DNA from: Mesostigma viride
Lineage: Eukaryota; Streptophyta; Mesostigmatophyceae; Mesostigmatales; Mesostigmataceae
Direction: 5' to 3'
NCBI GenBank assembly: GCA_009746045.1
Contig: RPFO01002043.1
Coordinates: 1-53,918 of the forward strand
Length of the DNA: 53,918 nt
Position 1 is the first letter of the stretch; every line of letters starts with the position of its first letter. The position numbers and the translations under genes were made by a program. Shown here piece by piece: positions 30,896 to 40,236 of this stretch. Under the pieces are notes generated by a model. It saw only the letters and a list, made by a program, of their open reading frames with translations, had not been told where the DNA came from and did not search any database.

Positions 30896-31567
30896 ATGGC
30901 CGAGCCCGCGGGGTGGGAGCCTGCCACCGAGTGGACGACGTTCGCTCCCGTTTCGACCCCGCGTCCGCCGAGCGTCATGTTCCAGGCGCTGCCCCCTCTG
31001 GCCTTACGCATCATCTTGGACCGCAGTTGGCCCACCGGGCACGGGGTCTGTCCCGAGATGGACGAGATCTACTGGGAGATCAATCCCGCGAAGACGCTCG
31101 AAAGGGAGGTGCGCGCGGAACTCAAGTACCGCCAAAAGAGTGACGGCGACCGTCGCCGGTTCGACGGCCGCGAGGACGAGCAACTGGAGGCCGTCCTGAA
31201 GGTCCTGTCTCCCGCGCGATACCGGGAGTGCGTGGACGCCCTCGAAACGCCCAGGGGGAGGAAGGAGGAGAAGCTTTGGATCCTGTGGGGAAAGATCCAC
31301 GACGGGCTGGCCCGGCGCGGAAAGCGGGTCAGTCGATCGGAGATGGCCAGGATACGGGACCGGCTGTACGATTGTCTGGGGTCGAACAAGAACTTCGCGA
31401 ACCGGTCCTACTCGTTCGTGGTCAAGTGTTACAACGTCCTGACCGCCAAGTTCAGGCGCGAGGGCCGCGACCCTCCGTCTTCGCCCGTGTGGGATATGGG
31501 GTGGTGGTCCGAACTGGACCGGGAACACGTGCACGAGTATGCGGAAACGGGGCTTGTTCATGAATGA
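30896..31567 (+). CDS. Hypothetical protein, 223 aa
   Basis: The start at 30896 is chosen because a TATAAAG box lies 39 bp before it and the upstream frame overlaps the previous gene. The protein is soluble and charged, with an LPPLALRIILDRSWP segment at about 40-55 that loosely recalls an F-box-like N-terminus, then helical basic stretches. No family is recognised. It ends 12 bp before the convergent OTU gene. Confidence 0.6.
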   Translation: MAEPAGWEPATEWTTFAPVSTPRPPSVMFQALPPLALRIILDRSWPTGHGVCPEMDEIYWEINPAKTLEREVRAELKYRQKSDGDRRRFDGREDEQLEAVLKVLSPARYRECVDALETPRGRKEEKLWILWGKIHDGLARRGKRVSRSEMARIRDRLYDCLGSNKNFANRSYSFVVKCYNVLTAKFRREGRDPPSSPVWDMGWWSELDREHVHEYAETGLVHE

Positions 31568-31579
31568 ATAAAGATGCGT

Positions 31580-32344
31580 TTACAACCCACGAAACATGAG
31601 TCCTGTGCTGAAACTTTCGCGTAGTCCTTCGTAATCGCGATCACCGTCCGTGTCCACGAACAGAGTGCCCAGCGTCGTAAGCAGTCCGCGTTTCGGTTTG
31701 ACCGCGGCGGGAGGGGGCGAGGGCGCCAGCGCCATCTGGTAGTGGCCCGACTGGTCCGGCCCTCCGAGGCGGTCGAAGTAGTAGTAGACGCGCGCCGGTC
31801 CGCCGGCGTACCGCCGTCCGAACTCGTGCACGCGCACGTCCCCGCGGCCGTAGTCGTTGTAGACCAGGATCCGCGAACGCAACGCGCGCGCCGTCGCCTC
31901 GATCTGCGGCGAGTCCGCCATCTCGCGGTCCCAGTGCGCTTGCAGGTACTCTTGCGCGGTGCGCGGCCGGTCGGAAGACGACAACCCCAGTCGCAAGAGG
32001 TGCGGATCCTTCGCCAGTTCGCGGGTCGCTCGTCGGCGCAGATCGGATCCGTCGACGGACAGCCGTTCGTTCGTGGACGGGGCGGGGTACCTCTCGGGGT
32101 ACAGGCTCGCAAGGACGCTGCGGTAGAAACAGTTGTTCCAAGGAGCCGATCCGCACTCGACCGTTCGCACGCGGTCCGTGCGATCCGAGCCGTCCATCAT
32201 GCGGACGGACGGGATCGCGACGTGTCGGTCTGCGCGGGGCGCGCGGGATGTCGTCGCGGTTCGAGCCGACACGATTCCGGACTCCATAAAGCCCCGGTCT
32301 CGCCTCCTCGCGAGGCCTCCGCGCATCGAATATCGAACATACAC
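31580..32344 (-). CDS. OTU-family cysteine protease (deubiquitinase-like)
   Basis: 254 residues if it starts at 32344; an internal ATG at 32287 (residue 20) is an alternative. It shows the OTU catalytic Cys motif NNCFYRSV with Cys72 and the His motif GHYQMAL with His201, about 130 residues apart as usual for the fold. OTU enzymes remove ubiquitin or ubiquitin-like tags, and viral ones blunt host ubiquitin signalling. The usual Asp before the Cys motif is Asn here. It shares an AT-rich 22-bp divergent promoter gap with the gene at 32367. The neighbouring large protein carries a degenerate OTU-like domain. Confidence 0.7.
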   Translation of the reverse strand: MYVRYSMRGGLARRRDRGFMESGIVSARTATTSRAPRADRHVAIPSVRMMDGSDRTDRVRTVECGSAPWNNCFYRSVLASLYPERYPAPSTNERLSVDGSDLRRRATRELAKDPHLLRLGLSSSDRPRTAQEYLQAHWDREMADSPQIEATARALRSRILVYNDYGRGDVRVHEFGRRYAGGPARVYYYFDRLGGPDQSGHYQMALAPSPPPAAVKPKRGLLTTLGTLFVDTDGDRDYEGLRESFSTGLMFRGL

Positions 32345-32366
32345 TATACTATAAATTTGTCGGTGG

Positions 32367-32756
32367 ATGGAACGTGCGCTGCGACTCGTCGACTTCTACA
32401 CCCGCCACCTGTCCGCGTGCGACGAAATCGTTCTGGAGCGAGTGTCCATCGACGAGGACGAGGTAGCCGAGTACTGCGTGGGCAAGAACGTCGTCATCGC
32501 CGGCCAAATTATTCGCAAGCAAAAGTTTCCGGAAGGCGACTGGAAGGACGTGTTGGAAGTCTGCGTCGAGGCAGCGGACGAGGCCATCGAGAAGATCGCT
32601 CTCAAGTCGTCGGTGTTTCCGGAGCAGGTCGCGGGGCGTATCCTCCTCCTCGCCTCCTCCATCAAGAGAGTCGGGTCCGCCTTCGAGCAGGATGAGTGCG
32701 ACGAGCCGACACGCGTCGTCGAGCGACATGGCGACCGACTGGTCATCCGAGGATGA
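32367..32756 (+). CDS. Hypothetical protein, 129 aa
   Basis: The ATG at 32367 follows ACTATAAATT at about 32348 in the divergent promoter gap. The protein is acidic and helical throughout, with no motif I recognise. Its 3' end overlaps the start of the next gene (32692 or 32728), which is typical of compact viral gene order. Confidence 0.55.
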   Translation: MERALRLVDFYTRHLSACDEIVLERVSIDEDEVAEYCVGKNVVIAGQIIRKQKFPEGDWKDVLEVCVEAADEAIEKIALKSSVFPEQVAGRILLLASSIKRVGSAFEQDECDEPTRVVERHGDRLVIRG

Positions 32757-33838
32757 CCGCGCGCGCGTCGACGAGCTGCTGCGGGCCCTCGACGAGCCGC
32801 TTTACCGATCTCTCACGGACGAGGAGACGCGTCTGGCGCGGCTCTTTCACGAGTTCCTCGAGACGGACCGCGTCGTCAAGGGGCCGGAGCACACGGCCAA
32901 GACCGCGCGCGTGTTCGAGGCGTTCTCCGATTTCATGGAGGACAAGGGGGGGACAGGTACGACCACGAGGCGCGGTTCCAACAGGACAAGCGGTTCTGGA
33001 ACGCGCTCTTCGAGCGGCACGGGTACTCGTGCGGCGGTGGGCTCGGGACGAAGCGGACCACCGGTTTCTTCGTCAACGACAACCGCGGGGTCGTGTCCAA
33101 CGGAGTGATGTCGGACCTCGACCTGTCGGATTTCGCGGTCTTCAAGGGCCGCACGCGTCTCGGGATGGTGGCGGGCGCGCTCATGAAGTATGCGGGCGAC
33201 GGCGTGAAGGACGAGCTCACCAACGAGATCATCGACAGGCTGGACAGGACAGGCGTCGAGAATCTCGGCACCGAGGAGAAGTACAAGACCTGCCACTTGC
33301 ACGCGCTCTTCCTCGTCATGGCGCAGAAGAAGGCGCGGGTGCCGCGGGAAGTCAAGAGGTGGATGCTCGAGCATCGCCGCAGACTCAGTGACAAGGTGTG
33401 GGACATGAACCCGAACTTCAAGCGCGGGCGGATGGACTTCTTCCACGAGAGGGCTCGTTGGCCACCCTGGGACTCCCTGCGCACGTTCGAGGACGAGGAT
33501 GCGCCCGACCGTCCCGACCCCGCCGTCCCCGAGCGCGCGTCGGAAGCGGCGCCCGCGGCCGTGCCCACCCTCGAGAACGCGGAGGCGTTCTTGGCGTCCC
33601 CCCTCGTCGTCCTGTGCAAGGACGGGTACACCAAAGTGAAGGATTTTCGCAAGGCCTACCTCGGCCAGTTTCTGGGGACCCGCTGTGGCACGCCGGGAAG
33701 GGAAGGACGACCGTCGAGGACCTGCGCGCCATCTTCGAGCCCAGCGGGATCGAGTTCGTTTCCGACAAGAAGATCAAGGGCGTCAAAGCCGATTGGGTGA
33801 AAGGGGTGCGGCTCGCGGATAATCCTCGGGCTCTATAG
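32692..33838 (+). CDS. Hypothetical protein split by two frameshifts
   Basis: Three frames give one continuous protein-like sequence of about 380 residues: 32692-32950, about 32945-33690 and about 33690-33838. The first change lies in a GGGGGGG run near 32947, the second at GGGG near 33675. The middle is charged and helical; the last 60 residues (FRKAYLGQFL, then TVEDLRAIFEPSGIEF and ADWVKGVRL) look like a small winged-helix domain of the kind that ends some viral helicase-primases, but I cannot name a family. An ATG at 32728 is an alternative start. Confidence 0.5.
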
Positions 33839-33843
33839 TACGA

Positions 33844-34149
33844 ATGGCTTGCGAGTGGAAAGACGTGTTCGGAGCGCCCCGAGAGGGCGCGCACGCGTAC
33901 AGGATCTTAGACGTAGCGGTTGTGGACCTAGTGGGCACGATCCTCATTGCATGGATGTTGAGTCGGTATTGGGAAATAAACTTTATTATCATGTTTGCAT
34001 CCTTATTCGCCCTCGGGCAACTCATGCACATCTTGTTTTGCGTCGACACCACGGTCGCGCGTTTCGTTTCGCGAGCGACAGGCCTTGCAATGCCGCCGCC
34101 GCCTGGGGGGGTCGCACTCGCACAGTCCCCCGCCCCCTTCTCCGAGTAG
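33844..34149 (+). CDS. Small two-span membrane protein of a conserved giant-virus type
   Basis: 101 residues with membrane spans at about 21-39 and 47-67. The order FG.P.EG.H..R..D.A..D, first span, second span with G..MH.LFCV, then TTV..F is one I recognise from small membrane proteins found in many Nucleocytoviricota; their function is unknown, and a virion inner-membrane place is plausible. The 3' end overlaps the convergent zinc-repeat gene on the other strand by about 145 bp. Confidence 0.65.
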   Translation: MACEWKDVFGAPREGAHAYRILDVAVVDLVGTILIAWMLSRYWEINFIIMFASLFALGQLMHILFCVDTTVARFVSRATGLAMPPPPGGVALAQSPAPFSE

Positions 34150-34520
34150 ACGACAGTCTCTGCACTCGCCTCGCAGGCGGAGGTGCGCGCAAATCTGGCT
34201 CCCGCCGGTCCGTTTCTCTTTACATTCGCGGCACCGGGATCGTTGTTTGTCGTGTTCGCACAAGGCGGAGCCCTTGCACGCGTGGCAGCTGTACTTGAAC
34301 TCCCGCACGGACAGTAGGAGGAGGGGGTGCACACCTGACACCTCCTCTTGCTGCGCCCGTGGACGCAGCCGCTCTTCTTCGACTTTGGGGCCGGGTCGCA
34401 AGGGGGATCCGGTTCGGTGCGGTACACGCAGTGGGCGCACGTCCACCACGGCACGCGCCCGTGGGGACAGGCGCGGAGACGACGGACCGTCGGGTGTTGG
34501 AATGCGGAAGTCGCGAGCAT
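34003..34520 (-). CDS. Cys/His zinc-motif repeat protein (frameshift near 34320)
   Basis: From ATG 34520 the protein shows repeats of the form C-x-H-x5-7-C-x2-C: CPHGR..WWTCAHC and CVHGRSKRRCQVC in one frame, then CEHDKQRSRCREC, CAHLRLRGECRDC and CECDPP..RRHCKAC in the next. This CEH..K..CxxC repeat recurs in giant-virus proteins of unknown function and probably binds zinc. The join near 34320 falls at GGAGGAGGGGGTG. The 3' third is antisense to the small membrane-protein gene. Confidence 0.6.
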
Positions 34521-34564
34521 GGTTGCGATCGGTGCGTCAATGACATCCCGCCGGACCGACCTTT

Positions 34565-35146
34565 CTACTCGTCTTCCCGTCGGCTGGCCGACACGTCCTT
34601 GAACGCCTTGTTTTCGGTTACGACGACGGGGCGGAACAGGACCAGTTTGTGGTCGGTCGAGTCGACGCGCTTCAAGACGACGTACATCATGTCCTCGTAG
34701 GCGGACGACATGCCGACCGGACCCCCTCCAGCTACCGTCCAATCGGGCGCGTTTTTGTCGCGAATCGTTTGTACGGCCGTCTCCGCGTCCATCACGCCCA
34801 CGCCGCTGGCCCGCTGCACCTCGATGGGCACGTGGTTCGACTGTTCGGGCGACGACACGATCTCGACCAGGCCGAGTTTCCCGTCGGCGGACACGAGTCG
34901 CAAGCGCGTCGTCGCGCCGTCCACCGACTTCCACTGGAACTCGCGGTGCTCCCGCTTCTTCTCGGCGAACTGCTCGCCGGTGGCGCGCGACACGGGGAAC
35001 AAGGGGGTGCCCGCGTACGTCGGGTCGATCTTGTCCGGCGTCACGGTCCGCGCCCCGTTCCCGCGTCGCCTGCGACTCGCGAGATAGAGGATCAGGAACG
35101 CGATGGCGATCGACAATGCGATGATCGCGATCCACAGTCGGTCCAT
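34565..35146 (-). CDS. N-terminally anchored membrane protein, 193 aa
   Basis: The start at 35146 places a single hydrophobic span at residues about 3-22 followed by a basic RRRR stop-transfer patch, as in a signal anchor. The remaining soluble domain has beta-rich segments and no motif I recognise. Similar N-anchored proteins are common among giant-virus virion components; localisation is inference. The long upstream frame has no ATG close to a promoter-like sequence and is not used. Confidence 0.6.
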   Translation of the reverse strand: MDRLWIAIIALSIAIAFLILYLASRRRRGNGARTVTPDKIDPTYAGTPLFPVSRATGEQFAEKKREHREFQWKSVDGATTRLRLVSADGKLGLVEIVSSPEQSNHVPIEVQRASGVGVMDAETAVQTIRDKNAPDWTVAGGGPVGMSSAYEDMMYVVLKRVDSTDHKLVLFRPVVVTENKAFKDVSASRREDE

Positions 35147-35200
35147 CTTATACCCATCCGTCCAAAATAAAATCTGTCCTTCGTGTATACCAAACCAATC

Positions 35201-35323
35201 ATGCCGCTTCGGAGCAAGACCACGGGCAGGTTCATCAAGAGGAGCCACTCCGGCGCCGCTCACCGGCGTCGCCGGCATCACGCGAGGGCCCCCTTCATCA
35301 TGATGCCGTTCGGCGGGGGCTAA
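35201..35323 (+). CDS. Very small Arg/His-rich basic protein, 40 aa
   Basis: ATG 35201 to TAA 35321-35323. It is strongly basic (RSKTTGRFIKRSHS, then HRRRRHHAR) and ends in MMPFGGG. An AT-rich CCAAAATAAAATC lies about 30 bp upstream. Size and composition resemble small DNA-condensing virion peptides, but no homologue is recognised. It fills a gap of about 200 bp between two better-supported genes. Confidence 0.45.
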   Translation: MPLRSKTTGRFIKRSHSGAAHRRRRHHARAPFIMMPFGGG

Positions 35324-35351
35324 TTTTCTTTCCATTGTGTACGGTATACAG

Positions 35352-35734
35352 ATGGCGGACTTCGAGGGCGCTCCGTTTGACGGGGCCGTGTCACCGCAGA
35401 TCTCGTTACCACAAAGCGCGCTCCCCACGCCCGTAGGGGTGGACCCGGGTCCTCTGGCGCCGATGGGGTGGGCCGCCGCGTTCGGTCTCGACCTCGCGAC
35501 GGCGGCGAAGGCCATGGCGAGCGTGCCCCCGCGCCGCCTCCCGTCATCTTGCCGTTCGTGCCTCTCGAGTTCGACCCCCGACTGGAAAACCGGTTCGAGC
35601 AGCGGTTCGCGGAGAGGGGCGCGAGGGAGAACGATCCCGTGCCCCGGCCGAGCGGGAGGGGCGAGGGGGCCGAGTTGATGGGCCGGAAGATCGCCGACGC
35701 CATCCGTGCGATCGAGCGAGGCTCGTGGAACTGA
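35352..35734 (+). CDS. Hypothetical protein (frameshift near 35525)
   Basis: From ATG 35352 the first frame gives a Pro/Gly-rich 60 residues ending near GTGCCCCCGCG at 35525; the next frame continues with a PFVPLEFDPRLENRF segment and a charged helix to a stop at 35734. Joined, this is about 127 residues. No family is recognised. The break is at a run of five C, consistent with an indel. Confidence 0.5.
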
Positions 35735-35765
35735 AATATGTTGGGGTAGAAATATACAGGCGGAG

Positions 35766-36122
35766 ATGGACAAGTCTGTGGTCCGCGGTCTCGTGTTCGC
35801 GCCCGGAGCGGGGAAGAAGCGGTCCGTCAACCGGTCCGAGTATCCGTACGAGTCCGAGTTCCGCGCGGCCGACAAAGAGGCCGTGCCGTACGTGTCTCCG
35901 AACACGGACGACTGGAACCCGGCCGGGTTGCGACAGCTGACCCACGCGGATCTGGAGTCCATGTTCCTCGTGTCGGAGGCTCGTCGAGCGGCGCAGATCG
36001 CGCGACTCGAGGAGTCTCGTCTGCGTGCCGCGGAGAAGCAGAAGGCGTACAACGCCGTCGCCGTCGATCCCAAGCCCCGGACCATCCTGTGGACCGGGCA
36101 GTACGAGGACCTCTACTCTTAG
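35766..36122 (+). CDS. Hypothetical protein, 118 aa
   Basis: ATG 35766, preceded by an AT-rich ATATGTTGGGGTAGAAATATAC. The protein has a basic N-terminus, a NRSEYPYESEFRAAD segment and a long C-terminal helix (AARRAAQIARLEESRLRAAE-like), probably coiled coil. It ends in convergence with the next minus-strand gene, sharing about 4 bp. Function unknown. Confidence 0.6.
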   Translation: MDKSVVRGLVFAPGAGKKRSVNRSEYPYESEFRAADKEAVPYVSPNTDDWNPAGLRQLTHADLESMFLVSEARRAAQIARLEESRLRAAEKQKAYNAVAVDPKPRTILWTGQYEDLYS

Positions 36123-36654
36123 CGATGGGACGAGACGAACTCGAGTAACATGGAAAAGGTGTCGGCGCCCAAGTCCATGAGCTGGCCGCGGAGACCGGGA
36201 GGGGGGTGGGGGGCGTGCTGGGAGGGGCACGTGGACGGGTGTCGGGCAAAGGATAGAGTTCGACTTCGACCTCCGTCACGTTGGACAGTTCGGGCGAGAA
36301 AAGCACCACCTCGTCGGTCTCGTTCTTCGGGACGTACGTCTCGACGGAGTTGGGGATGACAAAAAAGTGGCCTCGGCCCGACGAGAAGTCGAGCGGGTTC
36401 ATCGACGAGTGGATAGGGATGGCCGCGTGCACCTTGTTGATGGCGTATCCGCCGACCTTGACGTAGGCGGCCGTCGTCGTCGAGGAGACGCCAGGCACCG
36501 AAGCCCACACCAGGCGACACGACTTCACGGAGGTGACGGGGTAGGGCAGTCGGAACTTGGTGTCGCCCTGCTTGTTGGTTCCGCACACGAGCACCTGCGT
36601 GCGCTTGTCGCGGCTCGGGTGGGGTCGTGCGACTCCTTCGACCACGCAATCCAT
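36119..36654 (-). CDS. Hypothetical virion-like protein (frameshift near 36205)
   Basis: From ATG 36654 the protein has beta-rich segments (LPYPVTSVKSCRLVWASVPG, then VPKNETDEVVLFSPEL and VTEVEVELYPL) that resemble the strand order of small jelly-roll or penton-like viral proteins. This is a loose impression, not an assignment. The sequence leaves its frame in a GGGAGGGGGGTGGGGGG stretch (36197-36213), and another frame continues to a natural-looking end (LMDLGADTFSMLLEF..) at 36119. Confidence 0.5.
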
Positions 36655-36794
36655 TTAGTAGAGTCGGAGAAATAATAAACGTCGCTGCGGTTTGAATCCC
36701 TTTTCGCGTGCAGACCGCACTTCCGTTTGCCGTCGTCGGCCTCGCGGTGGCATCGTTTACCGTCTTTCGTCCTGCCCGCGCACCGCGGGGTCAT
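36525..36794 (-). CDS. Small Cys/His zinc-motif protein (3' end uncertain)
   Basis: From ATG 36794 the protein opens with CAGRTKDGKRC...KRKCGLHA, the same C...G.RC...C-x2-H pattern as the gene at 30535. The open frame runs on across the start of the next gene to 36525, which is unlikely to be the true end; the conserved part covers only about 45 residues. A frameshift or a missed stop near 36680 is possible. Confidence 0.45.
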   Translation of the reverse strand: MTPRCAGRTKDGKRCHREADDGKRKCGLHAKRDSNRSDVYYFSDSTKWIAWSKESHDPTRAATSARRCSCAEPTSRATPSSDCPTPSPP

Positions 36795-36945
36795 TTTGCC
36801 ACACAAACGACTACAAAAAAATGGATCCGTCGAGAGCCCGCGGGCGTTCGTCGGTCGACAAATCTCTCGTCGGGATTTGTCGAAACGACCGACGTCGGAG
36901 GGCGCGACGGAGGAAATTGTCGTAGTGTACCATAGATACAAGAGG

Positions 36946-38106
36946 ATGGCAAGAGACGCTCTGACCCTGTGGGGCGGCACGGCCGTCATGTCCTCGTTCG
37001 TCATGGGCATCGAGATGATGCTGCTCTTGCTGTACATCCGTCTGGAGATCAACACCGCCGCGAAAAAGGCCATCCGGAGACAGGTGGCGTCTCAGTTGGG
37101 CGAGGGGGCCAGCGATCCCATTCTTCCGGAAGACGTGGGGATGGACATGCTCGCGGATCGCGTGGTCAAGGACGGCGGGGCCGAGAAGGTATACGATGAC
37201 ATGGGGGGGGCGGGGGTCATGTGGCTCACGATGGTGTCGTACGTCCTGCTCGCCGTGCTCGGGGCGGGGGCCTCGTACTACGCCTTGCGCGGGCGGGCCG
37301 AGAGGACGCCGGTGGAGGAGGGGTGGTGGACCGTGAGCGTGTCTACGCTCGGATCCCTGGGCGTGATCTTGCTGGGACAGTACCTGTTCGTCAAGCTGGC
37401 CGTCATCCCGTTCTACGCGGACACGTACAACAAGATCGCGGAGGAGTCGAAACGGGTGCCGCGGTTGGAGAAGGACGACTGGAAGCTGACCTTGAAGCTG
37501 CTGTCGCCCACCCTGATCACCTTCTCGATGGCGATCGTGACCGCGATTGCCGGACGCCGGTCGACCAGCTGGAAACTCGTCCTGATGTCCGCCGTCATGA
37601 CGTGTCTGACCGGCGTCACGGAACTCGTGTCGTGGGGTTTGATGAAAGGCATCGCGGTCCCGATGGATCACGTCGTCGCGCACGTGAACAACGCCGCCCT
37701 CGTCGTCGCGAGCAAGGATGACAAGGAAACGAAAATGAAGAAGCTGAACGAGGTATTCTTCGACGGGGGGAGCGCCGGGCTGAGTTTCGCGACGTTCGCG
37801 AGCCACGCGAGGAACATGTACTGGACCCGTAAGGACGTGGAGCTCGACGCGGAGGGCAAGATCCGGCTGGTCCCGGCGGCCAAGTCGAACCGGTTTGAGA
37901 TCGGGTTCCTCTTGCTCTGTTCCGTCGTCCTCCTGCTGGTCCCCGCGGGCGCCGTCGTCTTCCGGGCCAACAAAAAGGACTCGGCCAGTCTGCTGTTCCA
38001 ATGCGTGGCCCTCCTCGCGTCGTACGGCGTGTTCATCACCAAGGTCGGACAGACCACCACGATGGCGAAGATCGCGACGGGGCTGAGTCGGCCCAAGGCC
38101 GCCTAA
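36946..38106 (+). CDS. Polytopic membrane protein, 386 aa, about seven spans
   Basis: ATG 36946 is chosen because the upstream frame lacks similarity to coding sequence. Hydrophobic spans lie at about 7-30, 88-112, 125-152, 185-203, 208-229, 322-345 and 353-372, with a charged loop of about 90 residues before the sixth. No transporter motif is recognised. The frame is intact, and the neighbours on both sides are virus-type genes, so an envelope or internal-membrane place is plausible. Confidence 0.65.
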   Translation: MARDALTLWGGTAVMSSFVMGIEMMLLLLYIRLEINTAAKKAIRRQVASQLGEGASDPILPEDVGMDMLADRVVKDGGAEKVYDDMGGAGVMWLTMVSYVLLAVLGAGASYYALRGRAERTPVEEGWWTVSVSTLGSLGVILLGQYLFVKLAVIPFYADTYNKIAEESKRVPRLEKDDWKLTLKLLSPTLITFSMAIVTAIAGRRSTSWKLVLMSAVMTCLTGVTELVSWGLMKGIAVPMDHVVAHVNNAALVVASKDDKETKMKKLNEVFFDGGSAGLSFATFASHARNMYWTRKDVELDAEGKIRLVPAAKSNRFEIGFLLLCSVVLLLVPAGAVVFRANKKDSASLLFQCVALLASYGVFITKVGQTTTMAKIATGLSRPKAA

Positions 38107-38184
38107 TCGTATCCCCTGTAATCCATCGGGTGAAGTTATCGGGTTTAACAGCCTGGTGCGCCAGGAGTGCGCGGTTCTTCAACT

Positions 38185-40180
38185 TCATCGCGAGGACGGT
38201 GGCTTTGTGTGTCTGTTCCGGTTGAACACCGGGTCGTACACCAGCTGACCCAGCGGGGTGTTCAGAAGACGGTACGCGGTGTCCGCCTTCTTGCGGCCGT
38301 ATCTCGCGCCCCGCAAGGCCGTCTTTCCAACGCTTTCCCGTCTCTCACGAACACCTGGCTGTTGGCCACCAGATTGCGTCCCGCGGCGATCGCCGCGCGT
38401 TTCCCGAGACGTCCGGCCGCCTTGGCGGTCGCGAGCGCCGCGCGGCCCGCCGCCCGCGCCGCGATGTCCGCGCCTCGCACCACCGCGCGCGTGATCTCCT
38501 CCCTCCGCGTGGGCATACACGCGATCGGGGCGCGGCCGCCGGCGCGCATCCACTCCTTCCGATTGTGCACGCCGTTCATCAGGCGGCAGTCGATCGCCGT
38601 GCTCCGGAGTTTCTCCAGCATCCGGGACACCGCCTCGTCCCCGTCCCGCTTCTCGGCCTCCTGCATCACGATCTCGTCCACTCCGTCCTTCGTCAGGTAT
38701 CGGTGGACGGTCACGTCCCACTCCTTCTTGTCCACCTGGAGGTGCGAGCAGTGGCGGACGGCGCGAGCGATCGTCTGGCGTTCCGCGTTGACGGACAGCA
38801 GAGGCTCCATGATGTGGATGTGGCGCACGCTCTTCAGGTCCAGTCCCTCGTTGAACCGTTTCCGCGCCAGGATCACGTGCAGGATCCGGCCGTCCGAGTT
38901 CTCAGGAGCGTTGTACACCTGTCGGATCCTGCGCAGGCCCGTGTCCGTCGTCGGGTTCGTGTCCGACCCCAGGAGCACGTACCGTTTCTTGCTGCTCGTC
39001 GGCAGCTCGCCCGACATGGACAAGGGAGAGTAGCCCAGGGCCTCGAGCACGCGCGCCATGTCGCGGATCCCGCCCGCGTTGAAAGACGAGTACAGGTAGT
39101 GCTTCTCGTTCGGGTGTTTCGTGATCGTGTCCGCGATCTCCTTCATCTTCGGCGACAGCCGCGGCAAGGCCTGCAGCAACTTCGCCCCCGACAGGTGCGA
39201 CAAACGGAGTCCGTTCGTCGCCCTCCGCGCCTCGTACAGGAACCGCTCGTTGTCACTGCTCACCTCCTTGGCCGTTTTCAGGCGGGCGCGCAACGCCGCG
39301 CGCTGTTCCGCGCTCATCGACGTCGGGTGGAGGGCGTCCGGGTTCAACCTCGGGTACACGGACGTGTCCCCCGCGTAATCCACGTACGAACACAGGCCCG
39401 CGTACGCGGACAAGGGGGAGTCGGGGCCCACCGGCGACCCTTGATCATGGACAGCAGCCACGAGATCTCTCGCTCCGTGTCCCCCGGCGTCCCGCTCAGG
39501 ATGACCATGTACAGTCCCTGCGTCCGTTTCGACGGCTTGTCCAGCAACTCGCGGAGTGCGTCGTGTTCGGCCGCTTGGCCGGGCAGGGGACGGAACAGGT
39601 TCTGCACCTCGTCCATGATCAGCACCGCGTCGCGCAAAAGGTCCGGGTCCGCGTGGCGGTTCGGGCGATGCGCGCCCGTCTCGTGCGCCAATTGGGGGAA
39701 ACTCATGATCCGACCTCCGCCCACGCGCGATCGGATGGCCCTCGTCGCCTCCGCGGGCGTCATCCCCTCGAAACGGGGAAACAGGGCCGCGCACTTGCCG
39801 TACTCCTCGATCGAGTTGTTGCTCGCGTTCTCGCGGCTCGTGGCCAGGTAGATGGGCCGATCCGTGTCCCAGAACGCGTCGATCGCACCCAAGGCCGTGC
39901 ACGTCTTCCCGGACCCCGTCGAGTGCCACGCCAGGAACCCGCGGTGTTTGCTCCCGTGTTCGGCCACGTACCGCAGGTACATGTTGACGACGGCCTGCTG
40001 CGGGGCCTGCTTGAAGTCCCCCGTCGTCTGGGAACACGAGTTCTTGCCCACCGCGCGGTGGGGAGGGGGCGGCTGGCCTCGCACGCGGCCCTCGAAGTAG
40101 TCCTTGACGAACACCTGCGTCGTCGACGGTCGTTCCGTTTCCGCGTTCGGCCAATTCCGTGGTAGCGGGTGTACGGGCAT
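38185..40180 (-). CDS. SF2 helicase/NTPase of the poxvirus D6/D11 type (two frameshifts)
   Basis: About 660 residues from ATG 40180, close to the length of poxviral VETF small subunit and NPH-I. Motifs in order: Walker A HSTGSGKT, a second-domain SREN segment, DEVQ box (LIMDEVQNLF), motif III SGTPG, a second RecA-like domain with FNEGLDLKSVRH, and motif VI QTIARAVRH. These proteins drive transcription initiation or termination in giant viruses. The frame shifts near 39430 (after GGGGGAGTCGGGG) and near 38330; the frame after each joins the same protein. The Arg-finger QxxRxxR site is present. Confidence 0.75.
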
Positions 40181-40236
40181 CGTTTAGAGTATACGCGGCA
40201 TTTATTTCCGATGTCTAAGTAGAATTACATCGCGCG

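Noticed and set aside
33783-35135. A 450-residue minus-strand ORF spanning several genes
   Set aside because: Only a short part (about 34320-34520) is real coding, as the 5' half of the zinc-repeat gene; the rest crosses other genes.
36811-38001. A 396-residue minus-strand ORF rich in His/Arg/Asp
   Set aside because: It is antisense to the seven-span membrane protein and has the composition of a shadow frame in GC-rich DNA.
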